A stretch of DNA of 64,000 nt from Hydractinia symbiolongicarpus (taxonomy: Eukaryota > Cnidaria > Hydrozoa > Anthoathecata > Hydractiniidae), in assembly GCF_029227915.1 (NCBI RefSeq), contig NC_079876.1, positions 21,578,001-21,642,000 on the forward strand, read 5' to 3'. The notes beneath the pieces were generated by a model. The model was not told the origin of the DNA and searched no databases. It saw only the letters and a list, made by a program, of their open reading frames with translations. Positions 44,497 to 56,800 of this stretch are shown in pieces. How positions within the stretch are numbered: position 1 is the first letter of the stretch; each line of letters starts with the position of its first letter. The position numbers and the translations under genes were made by a program.

Positions 44497-45590
44497 CCTA
44501 CAGAACCGCCATTGCATTTCATTGCAGGAATCATGCCATAATAAACGCACGGCAAAATCGATCACATGGTTGCTGGATTCATGCCACTGCAAAACAAATA
44601 ATGAATGAGGGAGAGTGTCTGTAGCTGTGTTTCCATCGTAATGCTTTTTTTAAATTTATCAACAAAGTTCCGAACATGATTAATCAGATGAATTAATCGA
44701 AGTTTCTGTGTTATATTCCTTACTATTTATATAAATGTTTTAACTTACTGAAATCAGACTTCTTTGCAACACTGACCACTTCTTGTTGTTGTTTCTGAAG
44801 ACAGCTTCGCCTCGCTAGCTGTCTTATTTTTTGATTATTTTCCCTTGTTCAAACAGTTAGTCGTTTTCTTATGGAGACCTTATCAAATCTAGACAATTAG
44901 AATACCTAAATTTTCAGAATTTCCCCTTTCATGCTCTAAATTTATTTATCTTCATAGTGCTTCAACTATCTTCAACTATCACAATGAGCATTCTCCCCCG
45001 TTGGGTTTTTTGGCTTATTTTCAATTCAATTTATTTATTTGCTATAGAAAAGTTGAAATTACAGTAAGTATAATCCGTTATATAAATAGTTACATATAGT
45101 TATATTCAATGGCTGGGGACCAACACTATAGCGAAGCTAATAGTAACATGAAGGCCACCAAATGGGGGAGTAACAAGGGTAAAGTGTATAGGGAGGGAAA
45201 ATACTATTCCATTTTCCCCATACAAACCAACGGGTAAAAATAATAATAATAATAGGACGAAGAAAATTGACACACACACACATATAATATGCAATAATCC
45301 CGGTCATGCTAATAAAAAAAGAAAGTGCGTGATAAGCATTAATTATCATAATTAAAATAACCATGAGGCAATGCTGGGATTTTTTCTTTCTGTTTTGTTT
45401 TGTCTGGTCTCCAAAAACAATGGCGAATAGAATAGAAGAAAATTAAATCTAAGTGAAGAAAGTGATACGGATGTTTTTACGCGCTGCCACTTTTTCAAAA
45501 TGGAGCTAAATGAACATTTAGCTCATGTTAATTGTGGTGACTGCAGTAATGTCTCTGTTACCTCATACTTACTAATGTTCTTAGGGAACT
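44497..45590. other. No gene recognised
   Basis: AT-rich sequence. A minus frame at 45106-45364 has hydrophobic stretches but lies over AATAAT and CACACA simple repeats and is not gene-like. Confidence 0.35.
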
Positions 45591-45594
45591 TTAT

Positions 45595-46830
45595 TTGAAA
45601 CAATATTGGCCAATACAGGATAGGAGACTTGCCTCGCCTACCTGCTTTAAGATGCCTCACTTATTAGGACAGGCTAATAAATACCTGTACATTGTCCATT
45701 TTAAGTTTGGCTGTGTAAACAACCAGTTAAAGCTAAAGATTACTCTAAGCTTACAGTTAGATACCTACAAGTATCTACCTACTTAAAGCAACAATCTCAA
45801 GCAGCAGTTGGGAAGGCAAACCTATCTATCTAGTCATCATCCTTCTATCTATATTGGATTATATTGCACAAGGAGGCATCAGATGAAAAGGTTTGTATAC
45901 TTCATCAAAAGAGACATTGCATGTAGCCAGGTTATTTTTATAATATTTACCACATATTTATGTTAGGAGAATTAAGGCAATGGCACTTTTAAAATATACA
46001 AGGCAAAGGCCATGTCTTGCAACTGTGGGCCCTAGGATAGCATTAATAGCACACTTCTTTCTGAATAATCTGATTAGCACAGTAAAACTTCGTCACTTAG
46101 TGCCTATAAATGTTCTTATTCTAGTTTACTATGCCATTTTTCATTCACATTTTCATTCAAATTTTGCTATTCGACTCATGTCTTTTGAATCTCAAAGAGC
46201 ATCATCCTGTATGGTAATCTGAAGCTCCTCAAATTTCCTGATATTGTCCAATGTCACAATATTCTATTTTTACATAAACTATTTCATGAAAAATTGCCTG
46301 CTTTTATCCTTAATACATTTGCGGTTCACCCATGCTCAAGGCACTTGGGCAGAGAAGATTGGTTTGCTCAATCTCCCTACCTTTATACTGTTTATTTTGG
46401 TAAGAACTAAATTAGATTTAATGTCATTACTTCCTGGAATAAGTTGCAGTCTTTAATGACTAGAAAATTTGTTTCCCTTGATTATTTTAATCTTAGAAGT
46501 GATCTAAAAAAGTACTTTGTTTCCTCTTACTAATCCTTCCTGAATTGTCAGACTCGACCATTTGTTTCTCGCATGGTTGTTTATCATTTGACCCACTATT
46601 ATGTGTGTGTTGTTTTGTGCGTCTCATATCGTTTACTGTACTTGTCCAAGGGTGGCCATACCCTTTGCCTTAGCTCCATGCTATTAGGTATGGTCTCCTT
46701 GAATAGCATTATATATTTTAATTTTGTTACCCTGACCAATTATTATATTTATTTTCTTTTTCTTTATATTTAATTTTTATTTTAATTGTATATAACTGCT
46801 ATTGATAAATAAATAAAATATCTAAAAAAT
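45595..46830 (+). pseudogene. LINE 3' end (post-RT region) with A-rich tail
   Basis: Shifting + frames carry LINE C-terminal features: LKLKIT...DTYKYL (about 45725), VKLRHLVPINVLILVYYAIF then HSHFHSNF (about 46085-46160), LKLLKFPDIVQCHNILFLHK with LFHEKLPAFILNTF (about 46215-46320), and ITSWNKLQSL...LDYFNLRSDLKKYF (about 46430-46515). An A-rich tail with AAATAAATAAAATATCTAAA follows at 46805-46830. Many stops and frame changes are present. It is a different LINE from the one at 27874-28340. Confidence 0.7.
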
Positions 46831-46837
46831 ATCTAAG

Positions 46838-47196
46838 CAGGCCTATGAATAAGGGGAGAGCGATTGCTCTTGCTCACGCAAAGGCTCGCCCAATTCTGAG
46901 AAATGAGAAACTAGCTAAGCCAATAATTGCTCCCCCAATTCCAAAAAAAAGTTTTTTTTGGCTGAATAATATTAATTTTACTCACATAAAAATCAATGTT
47001 ATTTTTCTTATTATTTACCATAAGAAAGAACCAAATATATAAAAAAAGATAAAATAAAATAAATAAAAAAGATTCGTGATAAAATATGCGTTTATAATCT
47101 TATTCTATTTATTCAGATTGCTCCCCCAGTTTAAATTATTGTAACCTTGGGGGAGCGATTTATTGCTCTGGTGTTATTTTCTTATTGATAGGCCTG
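46838..47196. mobile_element. hAT-like MITE with 6-bp target duplication
   Basis: Left end CAGGCCTATGAATAAG (46838) and right end CTTATTGATAGGCCTG (to 47196) are inverted. TCTAAG flanks both sides (46832-46837 and 47197-47202). The CAG start is hAT-like, but hAT usually makes 8-bp duplications. Inside, AGAGCGATTGCTCT and GGGGGAGCGATTTATTGCTC form further inverted motifs. No coding. Confidence 0.8.
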
Positions 47197-47202
47197 TCTA
47201 AG

Positions 47203-48990
47203 GCATTTTGAAGTAGTAAGCTTAGTTATCCAAATTAGTTATGCAATTCTAGTAGCCATTATGGATTTTATGCAAGTAGGATAGGTTTAACTTTGGACCC
47301 TGTGTTTCTATTTAATCTTTTTACAATTGTTAATGCTAAGTAATAGTAGTAAGGACTACAAAGGCCAACATTGAGTCGCGATATGTAGGCAGGATTACTA
47401 TTAGGTATTATTATTAGATCCTTATTTAACAGGCAAACTTATACGTTGTTGTGGCTCATTTTGGTTTATTTCTAGGTCGACACTTAGGTCTAGGTCAACT
47501 CTTATATTATACATTTATATAAGCATGACATTTATTAGTAAAGATACTTAGGTTCAAATTCAGCAAAACTTAGAAACATTTAAGAAACATTACCAGGCTG
47601 AATTGTTAAGGAACATAATTCTCAGAGAAATGAAACTTTCAACAAACATTCTTTTTAACTAAATAGCTTAAAATCAATTTAAGTATCTGCAAACAAGTCA
47701 AAGATGTTGCCATTATGATGGTTTCTCATGTCAAAAGCCTCTTAAAAAAAGGAGTTTAGCTCCCAAGATACTTAATCTAAACAATAATTAGAAATTTCAA
47801 GAAACATTTCAGGGAACATTAATAAACATCGATGCTGGATGCAAATTTTGTGTCCAATCAGGCTACTCTTGTGCCTATAAGTGCATGACTTTTTGTCAAT
47901 TTAGAACAGATTTATTGAGTGTTTTAAAATCAGGAAATAAGCTTATTGACAGGGCCTTGAACGTTGAGTGTTTAGGGGTATGAAAATAGACAGGCCTTCC
48001 TTGTAATAATATTTGTATTAGCCAACATCTATGGTAGCAAGAAGGTTTCTTTAAAATTAAGGAAAATCATGTTAACTTTATTATGCTTTACCAAAATTTG
48101 TGTGATCTGGTCTTTCTTTTGCTAGACTTTATAGCGTTTACTCAATTGTGACAATAATAAATATAAATTTTGTTTTGCAATTATCACATAATTTTGTTAT
48201 AATCATATAAATGTTGTGAGTGAAAATCAGGAAATAATTTTTAGACATGGTTTTAGATGCACAGTAATGGGGGTATAAATATGGTCAGACTTTCCATTTT
48301 CGGGAATTTTATTATCCATGTGAAAAGGGGTTCTCTAAAAGAAAGGAAATGTATGTTAAACATTTATCATGTTGACATTCCACCTTTGATGCTTCTTTTA
48401 CCAAAATTGTTAGATTAGGCCATTCTTGTTCCATGACTTGTGACGTTCATTGTATTTTAAATATAGTATAGTAACTACAAATTTAATAAAATCTCACATT
48501 TATTTTAATTGATATATACATGTTGTGAACTACTCTAATGTCTAAATATTTTACATAAAGCTTGTAGTATATATATCAGTACAATGAAGACACAGAACCT
48601 AGATTTACAAACAATTTTACGTAAGTATTGATCATAAGTGATGTGACAAACAGTTAAAATGATATTGTTCGGCAATTTTTAAACTCTTGCTTGTAATTAT
48701 TTTTGTTTATAAATCCCACACCACTTTATCCAGCAAAGTCAGAACTCTTACTGGTCAATTGAAATTTAACTCAGCACTTTTAGCAAACACCAGAATAACT
48801 TAATAGCTCTGGTTGCCGTGCAAACAAAAGAGTCTGCTATAATTGTCAACACCTTTATTTCCACTGCAGGAATTAACTTTTAACTCTTTGCTACCCACCT
48901 TGCGTCGATGACAAAATATAAAACCATTAAAGTCTATCTCGCTGGGGTCCAATATGAGAGTGTTATTAAGGGTCCTAACAAATATGAATA
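47203..48990. other. No gene recognised
   Basis: About 1.8 kb of AT-rich sequence. Two loosely similar stretches near 48055-48135 and 48335-48430 (both with TTACCAAAATT...TTAGA...) may be an old duplication. Confidence 0.35.
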
Positions 48991-48996
48991 GACTAT

Positions 48997-49400
48997 GTGT
49001 GGTATGCAAGAAAGTTTGATAAGGCTATGTGGCATTACTTAGAATTAATGGCATTTTTGGCCTATTGCGAGTATCAGAGTATATCTTTCCTACCAAACAG
49101 AAATGGTATATATTTTAGTTTAAAGGACAATAACATTCCTTACATTAACATCAAAAGTTCAACAATCAATCCACTTTGAGCCGGCTTTAAGATCCATTTA
49201 GCTAGGATTTGTGGACGCCTTTGTCCCATGAATGTATTTGCTCATTACTTGTCATTTTAAGGTCGCACCCTGGTCCCTGGTTTATTCTGCAAAGCAGTGA
49301 ATTTGTAACCTGGAAATATTTCAGTGCCATGCTTAATTTATTTCTAAAATGCAGTGCTAAGGTTGTTCAAGCGGCTGTTATTGCAGATATATTCACATAA
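48997..49400 (+). pseudogene. Tyrosine recombinase relic (older copy)
   Basis: Broken + frames contain YLELMAFLAYCEYQSISFLP, INIKSSTINPL, then after a stop FKIHLARICGRLCPMNVFAH and GRTLVPGLF. The order and the K-S-S-x-x-x-P, R-x-x-x-R-L-C-P and G-x-x-x-P-G-L-F signatures match the catalytic domain of the tyrosine recombinase at 51265-51675. No intact active site. Confidence 0.6.
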
Positions 49401-49472
49401 GTCACAAGTTTTTAGAAAATTGGTGTACTAATATTGCCAATGTTAATAAGATCAACAGGCCATGGAATGTAA

Positions 49473-51086
49473 GGGCTCTACAAAATTAGTAGCAATTCGT
49501 ATCAAAAAAATTCGTATATGCTATACGAATTTTCTTTTGCCATAAAGTAATTAAATTCGTATGAAATTTTTCTAAAATCGTATAAAATTCGTATGAGTTT
49601 TTAATTAAATTCGTATGAGTTTTAATTAAGTTCGTATGAGTTTTAATTAAATTCGTATGAGTTTTAAATTCGTAAAAGGTAAATTCGTATGAGTTTTAAA
49701 TTAAATTCGTATGAGTTTTAAATTAAATTCGTATGAGTTTTAATTAAATTCGTATGAGTTTTAAATTAAATTTGTATGAGTTTTAATTAAATTCGTATGA
49801 GTTTAAAAAAATTCGTATGAGATAAATTCGTATAAGTTTTAAATTATATTCGTATGAGTTAAATTCGTACGAGTTTAACAAAAAATTCGTATGAGATTTT
49901 AATTAGATGCGTATGGTTTTTAAAAAAAATCGTTTGACATTGTATTAAATTCGTATATGAGTTTTAAAATAAAATTCGTTTGAGTTTTTATAATTAGATG
50001 CGTATGGGTTTTTTTAAAAAATATCTTATATAGTACAGTCCAGATGTAAGCGTACGCGTACGCTCAAGCTTCACACCTTTTTCTTATTAATTATCTTGCG
50101 AGTCTTGTAAGTCATTAACTTGCGCGTAATAAACAAAGGATTATTGAAGAAAAAATAGCTTATTATAACTGTGCGTAACTATTGTTAAATAGTGTTAACA
50201 TAACTATTCCCGATAGCATATTTGCAAATGTTATCAACTATATCAATGAGACACAGCGTGCCATTGTTTAATAGTTTTATTAAATAGAAGTTTTGCGTGG
50301 AAACTAAATAAACTAGCGAGAAGGCATTGTTGGTTGCGCGGGTTAAATAAAGCTTTTAAGTAATAGAAATTATTATATTTTAACAAAGATTGAAACTTTA
50401 ATTTTGATAGAAAGTTTATGAACGAAAAACGGCGATAGAAATGTTTTTTTAGATCGCATTTTAAAAGTTTAAAAACGAAAAACGGCAATAGAAATGTTTT
50501 TTTAGATCACATTTTAAAGGTTTAAAAACGAAAAACCACTATAGAAAAGCTTTTTTAGATCGCATTTTAAAAGTTTAAAAACGAAAAACGGCGATGGAAA
50601 TGTTTTTTTAGATCGCATTTTAAAAGTTTAAAAACAAAAAACGGCGATGGAAATGTTTTTTTAGATCGCATTTTAAAAGTTTAAAAACAAAAAACGGCGA
50701 TAGAAATGTTTTTTAGGTCGTATTTTAAAAGTTTAAAAACGAAAAGCAGCGATAGAAATGTTTTTCTAGATCGCATTTTAAAAGTTTTAAAACGAAAATT
50801 CGTATAAAAGAGAATATAATTCGTATGACAATTCGTATAAATAAAAGAGTATAATTCGTATGAAAATTCGTATGAAAATTCATATAAAAGAGAATATAGT
50901 TCGTATGACAATTCGTATCAAAATCGTATAAAAGAGAATATAATTCGTATGACAATTCGTATCAAAATCGTATAAAATTCGTATTATTTAACACTATACG
51001 AATTGTATACGATTTTTATACGAATTAAAAGCAATTAAATTCGTATGTATTCGTATAAAATATCATACGAAATTTGTAGACGACCC
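49473..51086. mobile_element. Element made of ATTCGTA repeats with inverted ends
   Basis: The ends resemble inverted repeats: GGGCTCTACAAAATT at 49473 and the complement of GGGTCGTCTACAAATTT at about 51086. The interior from 49496 to 50010 and from 50795 to 51080 is dominated by an ATTCGTATGAGTTTTAA motif. The middle holds a plain stretch (50040-50400) and a 53-bp tandem array. No coding sequence; the open frames here come from the repeats. Confidence 0.65.
50405..50795. repeat. 53-bp tandem repeat, about seven copies
   Basis: Units contain AGATCGCATTTTAAAAGTTT then AAAAACGAAAAACGGCGATA and GAAATGTTTTTTT, spaced 53 bp apart (for example 50451 and 50504). Confidence 0.85.
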
Positions 51087-51264
51087 CAGTGTGTTTGGTC
51101 TAATTTGTTCGCAAAATTAATTTGTCTTGATATTTTTTAACGTTAACAGTTTCTTCAAATTAACCCACAAGTGTTTATTGCAATTTTAATGACTGTACCT
51201 TCTGAAAGGTATGTAGAAATGGCTAGTTCTGTTTGCATATTTAGCCTTTTACGATTATTGGAGT

Positions 51265-51675
51265 ATGTTTCTTCAAAAACAACATTTGCTCAAAAAACTC
51301 ACCTATGTATCTCCATCTGATTTTTGCCTCTCTTCATGTAAAGGTACCCTTAACATAACAATTAAAAGTTCCAAGACTGACCCCTTTCGGAAAACATTTA
51401 AAATTCGTTTTGGGCGAATTGGCGGTAGCATGTGCCCAGTGGCAGCGTTCTCCCAGTATCTTGTGTACAGAGGTACCCATTGTGGTCCCTGGCTTGTCCT
51501 ATCCACGATAAAATTCATCACAAGGAAATTGGTTTGTTCTTTTTTAAAAATTAGTGTTATTGACAGCCTTGACCTCAATACACATCGGCAGCAGCGTCCT
51601 GTGATAAACCAGAATCCACAATTAAGATTATAGGAAGATGGCCCAGTGATCGTTACCAGCGATATATACATCTCT
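51265..51675 (+). pseudogene. Tyrosine recombinase catalytic domain fragment
   Basis: A 122-residue + frame has KGTLNITIKSSKTDPFRKTF, KIRFGRIGGSMCPVAAFSQY and GPWLVLSTIKFITRKL. In another frame it ends IKIIGRWPSDRYQRYIHL, which carries the C-terminal GRW-S-x-x-Y-x-x-Y-I box with the nucleophilic Tyr. The H-x-x-R box expected between them is not recognisable, and the frame changes there. Such recombinases occur in DIRS-like and Crypton-like elements; no RT or other partner gene is adjacent. The region downstream to 52030 holds nothing recognisable. Confidence 0.72.
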
Positions 51676-52039
51676 AAGACAGAGTTCTTAAGAGTTGGTG
51701 TTTAAACATGGCTAACCTAAAAGACGTGCCTAAGTTTTGGGTTATATGTTCATATAACATTTATAACACTTAACATTTCGTAGTTGAGTTGCTCTTTTTG
51801 TGTATATATCGGTGTGGATTATATGGAAGCATCAAGATTTTCCTGTGTTATGCCTGTGCCAATTTGGGAACAATTTGGGGATGCGGGCTTCCTAAGTCAG
51901 CCAAAAATTTGGACAGATACATGTGTGTGGCCTGTTGATTATATTAATACTTGATATTATTACTGTATGCTATTATTAATTCATAATATTATTATTTATG
52001 TTGAAGAATAGAAGCGAATAATAAGATATACGAGGAAGT

Positions 52040-52265
52040 AATGCTGTGGGAGACATTCTCAATTGCAGTGCAGCCAAGATGTACATGTCATTGTGAGTGT
52101 GTCATACCATTAAAGTGCATTTTGACAAAGAGAATAATGAGATATGCCATGGGAGACATTCAACCTTGTCGTACCATTGAAGTGCATTATGATGAAATTA
52201 TTATGAAATACCGTGGTAGACATTCAAGCTTGTCGTACCATTGAAGTACAGATGATGAAATTTCT
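52040..52265. repeat. Three tandem copies of a ~75-bp unit
   Basis: GGGAGACATTC...CATTAAAGTGCATT, GGGAGACATTCAACCTTGTC and GTAGACATTCAAGCTTGTCG head the three units, which end in GTACCATTGAAGTGCATT-like sequence. Confidence 0.65.
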
Positions 52266-52269
52266 GCAC

Positions 52270-52685
52270 ATGTATCTGTCTTTCCTGTTATTGTTTAATC
52301 TTATTGCCTGGCATCCCGATCCATGCCCAAAATATACAATTGCGTTCCAATGCGAAGGATGTTGTATAAATTTATTTCATAATACAATGTTGTCTACTAT
52401 TATGATGTGTTATTACTGAGGAACCCGGACAATTAACAAAACCAAAATTTCATTCCACTTTTTGATGCCATGTTTTACAAAGAAAAACAAGCCAAAAAGA
52501 ACAGCGTGAGCGTCATAATGGCGATTTTATCGAACTCCATCTCGGTGCTCATTTAAAAATAAAGCCGTTTGTTTACCTACGGTTTCACAGGAACATTTTG
52601 CGACAGCCCGCTTGTTAGACAAGAATAAGAGATCAACAAGATCGTTAAATATGGCGGATGGAAAAAACAAACAATAAATTCAAGA
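52270..52685. other. No gene recognised
   Basis: About 400 bp without a supported gene or repeat. Confidence 0.3.
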
Positions 52686-52689
52686 TATT

Positions 52690-52840
52690 GAAGTACCATT
52701 ATTTTCATTTCTAGTTGGTTTTATATCCTCAAATTTTCAGGAAAGTCATAACTCCGTCTGAACTTTGAAGTAAATATAAAAAATGTACATGTTAATTTTT
52801 TTCAATAAGGTCGATCACGCGGCTTTAAGACCAAAAGTGT
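52690..52840. mobile_element. Diverged 3' half of the 29072 MITE
   Basis: AAGTACCATTATTTTCATTT and TTTCAGGAAAGTCATA match 29260-29330. The end GATCACGCGGCTTT is a decayed form of the terminal repeat. Confidence 0.5.
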
Positions 52841-52849
52841 CAAAAAAGT

Positions 52850-53410
52850 AATTAGTTCACTTAAACTTCATAAAGCTACAGGCTTGGACATAATTGTTTC
52901 GCGACTGCTAAAAGCAGGTTCGTTAGTTTTAAGTATTTATTTATTATATCTTTTAAACAAATCTTTTTTTACTGGTTATGTACCTAAAGTTGGAAGACTA
53001 AAAGGGTCTTGCCTATTTTTTAAACTGGTAATAAAACAAAACCTTATACTAATTACCGGCCTATTTCCATTCTGCCAATTCCTATAAAAATTTTTGAAAA
53101 GTTAGTGCATTAGCAAATTTCCCAGTTTATTTCTAAGCACAACTTCCTTAAATGACAGACAGTCCGGATTTTGAGAACTCTTTGCCACATAAACTGCTGT
53201 AGTCGATGTCTCTTATTTTTTTCTTACAGAGTTTGACCAACAAAACTTTGTTTGTGCTGTGCTCATTGACCTTAAAAAAGCTTTTGACACTGTTGATCAT
53301 AAAATTTTTTAAAAAAGATACATGGTGTTTGGCGTCAAATATGCTGCCTATGACTGGTTTAAGTCCTACTTAACAGGCCGAATGCAGCTCAAAAGTTTAG
53401 ATACTTATAG
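52850..53410 (+). pseudogene. LINE reverse-transcriptase fragment
   Basis: Broken + frames give SLKLHKATGLDIIVSRLLKA (about 52855), then after several breaks CAVLIDLKKAFDTVDHKIF (about 53255) and GVKYAAYDWFKSYLTGR (about 53330). These are RT palm motifs of CR1/Jockey-like LINEs; the YxDD box is not reached. It may be the same family as the C-terminal fragment at 27874-28340. Confidence 0.72.
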
Positions 53411-53599
53411 CCTTGTATATACGCATTTTTGACATCGCGCTAAAAAAGTTTTAATTATTCTCAGAAACATTTGTTTTTCTCATCGGGCTAAACAAAGTTT
53501 TGGTTTTTCTTGCAAGTGTTTTTTCTTATCGCTCTAAAAAACGTTTTGGTTTTTCTAGCAAGTGTATTTTACTGATGTAAGAAACATGTATGACAACGA

Positions 53600-53648
53600 A
53601 AATCTGATTACCCGCAAACCTGTGGATTTTTCACGGGCCCAGAACTAG
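53600..53648 (+). mobile_element. Helitron 3' end fragment
   Basis: CCTGTGGATTTTTCACGGG hairpin with CTAG at 53645-53648 followed by T. The upstream sequence does not match the other Helitron copies, so this is either a different family with a shared end or a truncated copy. Confidence 0.5.
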
Positions 53649-53830
53649 TTTAAATATGTCAGGGATGACTCACCAATCAAAAACTAAGTGCTAAATGTCC
53701 GTCTGACGTTATCTTCTTGTCCTCCATTCTCTAAATTGTGTCTTCGACATATTACGGATCTTTGCATCTCTTTGATTGCAGTAATTGTGTAAAATTGTTT
53801 TTTATATTGTTATTATTATTTGTTTTTTAG

Positions 53831-56800
53831 CAAGACAAATGTCTGATATCTCTGCTTTTCAATTCGAAACATTGAGGGTTAGCAATCCAGTGGATCATGT
53901 TTTGCATGTAGAGATAAATCGTCCCGGGAAGAGAAATGCTATGAATCCTCAATTCTTTAAGTAAGTTAATAACACATTTCTCTATTTTATATTGTATGTT
54001 ATGTTAATATTTTTGGTTTAAAGGAGAATTAAACCCAAATTTTTTTTACACTTAATTTTACACTCATTTCAATTTTTTGATCTCTCCTTATTTTTTAAAG
54101 TTGTTTACACAGTGTAAGCAAACGTACAGCGGATTTTTTGATGTTATCTTTGTTCCAAAAAGGATGCCTACTTGTAAAGCTTGTGGTTCTGGGAAAGGAG
54201 AGGTGAAGAAGTCTTTTTTTATGATTCCTCAACCAAACAGTAACGAAGAAACCTTGCGTTGTTTGAGATGGATAAACAACATAGGCCGTGCCGATGTGAA
54301 CATCAATACGTTAAAATTTGGTAAAGACATTGTATTTTGCTAATCATTTTCACCCAGATTGTTTAAAAAAAGAAATAATATTGCCGGAACATTTTACGAA
54401 AAGAAACAACACAAGCTGGAAACACCACGCAACATCCTTTTCCAAGCCTTTCATAATACTGTACCCAGGCCATGTACTGTCGGTAACTGGTGTACCTTAT
54501 TTTCCTACAACGGAATCAAAGCTTATGTTATATAGTGTAAATCAGGATAAAATATTCGAAAGAAATTATTTATTCATCAAAACTTCCTTAAAACAAATTA
54601 TTTGAGGCACATGGGCTCTCCTCCTTTTTTATTTAATATTACATAAATGACATTATTTTTAATTTAATTAAATAATCTTCGATGGTTTGTATTTTCATAG
54701 TGCGTGGACCTGTAAGATTATAAAGTGAAAAGTGAGAGGATAAGAAGAACGTTTTATTTTTGTGTGACTATGAGAAACATGGTCTGTGCAAATATTTACG
54801 AGAAACATATTTTTTAAGGACTTACTTTTTAGTTATGTGGAGAGTTCATTATATTTTTTCTGGTATCGTCGATGTCATATGCTGGCTGTCTCTAACACTG
54901 TGCGGTTCAAACATAAAATTTCGAAATCCTTGTGCATCGTGATGCACTTGTTATCATTCAACTTGTCGTTCAATAAATTGGAAAATTCTTGGTAACACTT
55001 GCATTCCACAAGAGTGAAGGAATTGAAAATAACGCAACATTTACAGGTACACCAATGCAAATTTTCAAGTCTGCTTAAATTCAATTCGTCTTCTTCTTCG
55101 CTATCACTAGATTCATAAGTCACTTTTCAAGTTCTGCTTTTCTGTTTCTGACGTTTCACTAGAGTCACGTGAATATTCTACTTTTGAAATGGGAGAGTCA
55201 GAGCAGGAGCTTGAATTTTCCATATCTCGCTGCTTCCGCTCAGCGCAAGCTTATGCTTGTTCAGCATAACATACGTCACGATATCACCGTCTTCAAAATC
55301 AGCCGTGGCAAATTTAAACGGCGCTTACCGTTCGCTCATAGAAGGGGGTATATAACTTTTGCAGTAAAATCAATCCAAATAATTTTTTTTTTTTCAAAAT
55401 TTTGACCAGAATTTGGAAAACGAACATAATGTTAACCGAAATAATGCTATTCAAGTTTGAGGCTTAATTCTCCTTTAAAGATTAAAAAAAATTATTTAGG
55501 GGGGAGGGGGATTATAGTGCACAATGTCCTTTTTAAGCTACATAAATGTATAAAAAGTAGAGGAGATGCAAACAACCAACAGTTTTAATAGAAAACAATG
55601 ATAACATTAAAAATATATATAAAGAAATTAGGTGTGTAAGGAAATAACTTATTTGTCAGTCTTGTTTATTTATTGATGGTCCTTCAGTGTTGTTAGCCAG
55701 CCTTAAAAACTGAAAATAATTAATTTTAACTCAAACCGCCAGCCCTCAGGACTCTAATTATGTATATAGAGATGCGTAATTAAGTTGGTTCTAAAACAGG
55801 AGGAAATTTAAATGGGCTTGATAGCAGTGGAAAAATTTTGAGTGATATGAACGGTTTCTAGATTGAATATAGCTTCTCAAAGGTCAATATGATATCCATG
55901 ATAATTTAAGGTGTTGTTTTTGTCCTCATACATATTCAGCGTGAGAAAAGCTAAGTAAAATGCAGAGAAAAATACTGAAAGTAACGGTCGAATCAATAAA
56001 TTTAGTCACAAGTAACTGTGTTACCAGGCATTCAACACTCAGTAGAGCGATTAATTAGAACTGTAAACTGTGCCACACATTCAGGTAAAGCGCTTTAGTA
56101 CAGATCTGCAGTATGTCTTCAATCGAGTGAGGTGACACATCATTATAGTGTTTCCGGTGTGATATATATGTTTCAAAAAGTAACTTTCCCACAGCTTCAG
56201 CTGAAATGAAAACACAGTTTACAACTCGTTGTTACAGCGTCAGCGAAAGCAGTTGTGAAGTTGTTTTTATTTTTCGGAAAATGTTTCAGTGAAAATTCAA
56301 AAATAACTGTTATACTCTGAGCTGAGCGCTAAGTACAAGTAAACAATGGTGCACATCCATATAGGTATAAATGTTACCATTTTCTGTGTTTCCAGTATTG
56401 ACATTGACGATGAGATATCTGATTTTCTTCAAAGTGAGAAGTGTAAATCAACTACGACACAAGTACGCCTGTAAATAGATTAAATCGTTTCTTGACGTCT
56501 ATGAAACAAAATGAAGTTACTGTTCGGATAAATTTCAGGAATTAAAGACACCGATCTTGATATATTGAGGGATTTTTCATGAATGGAAAACGTAAGGGAA
56601 GGGAAACAAATACAATGCAACTAGGCCATTGGAATCATCAGAGGTCGACGAACTTTTTAAAATATTATTTTTTTTGAATCCGTATACCAGTTAAGGCGGG
56701 GGCAAACCAGTCCAACACTTCATCCAACATTTTTTTCCCGTGTTGGATAAAAAAAGGCATGATGGATGAAGCAAAATTTCAGGTTTGTGGGACTGCTTTT

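Larger units (their letters stand above)
54022..55474. mobile_element. Kolobok-type DNA transposon (decayed)
   Basis: The inverted ends AGGAGAATTAAACCC (54022) and GGCTTAATTCTCCT (to 55474) are flanked by TTAA on both sides (54018-54021 and 55475-55478). TTAA duplication together with an internal THAP-domain frame fits the Kolobok superfamily. The transposase catalytic part is not present, so the element is an internally deleted derivative. It also contains a P2X7-ballast-like frame on the opposite strand. Confidence 0.7.

Noticed and set aside
49496-50010. CRISPR-like array
   Set aside because: Repeat units are short and continuous, without unique spacers, and the context is a eukaryotic transposon.
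50243-50955. Minus-strand frames with Tyr/Phe-rich repeats
   Set aside because: They are translations of the ATTCGTA and 53-bp tandem repeats, not proteins.
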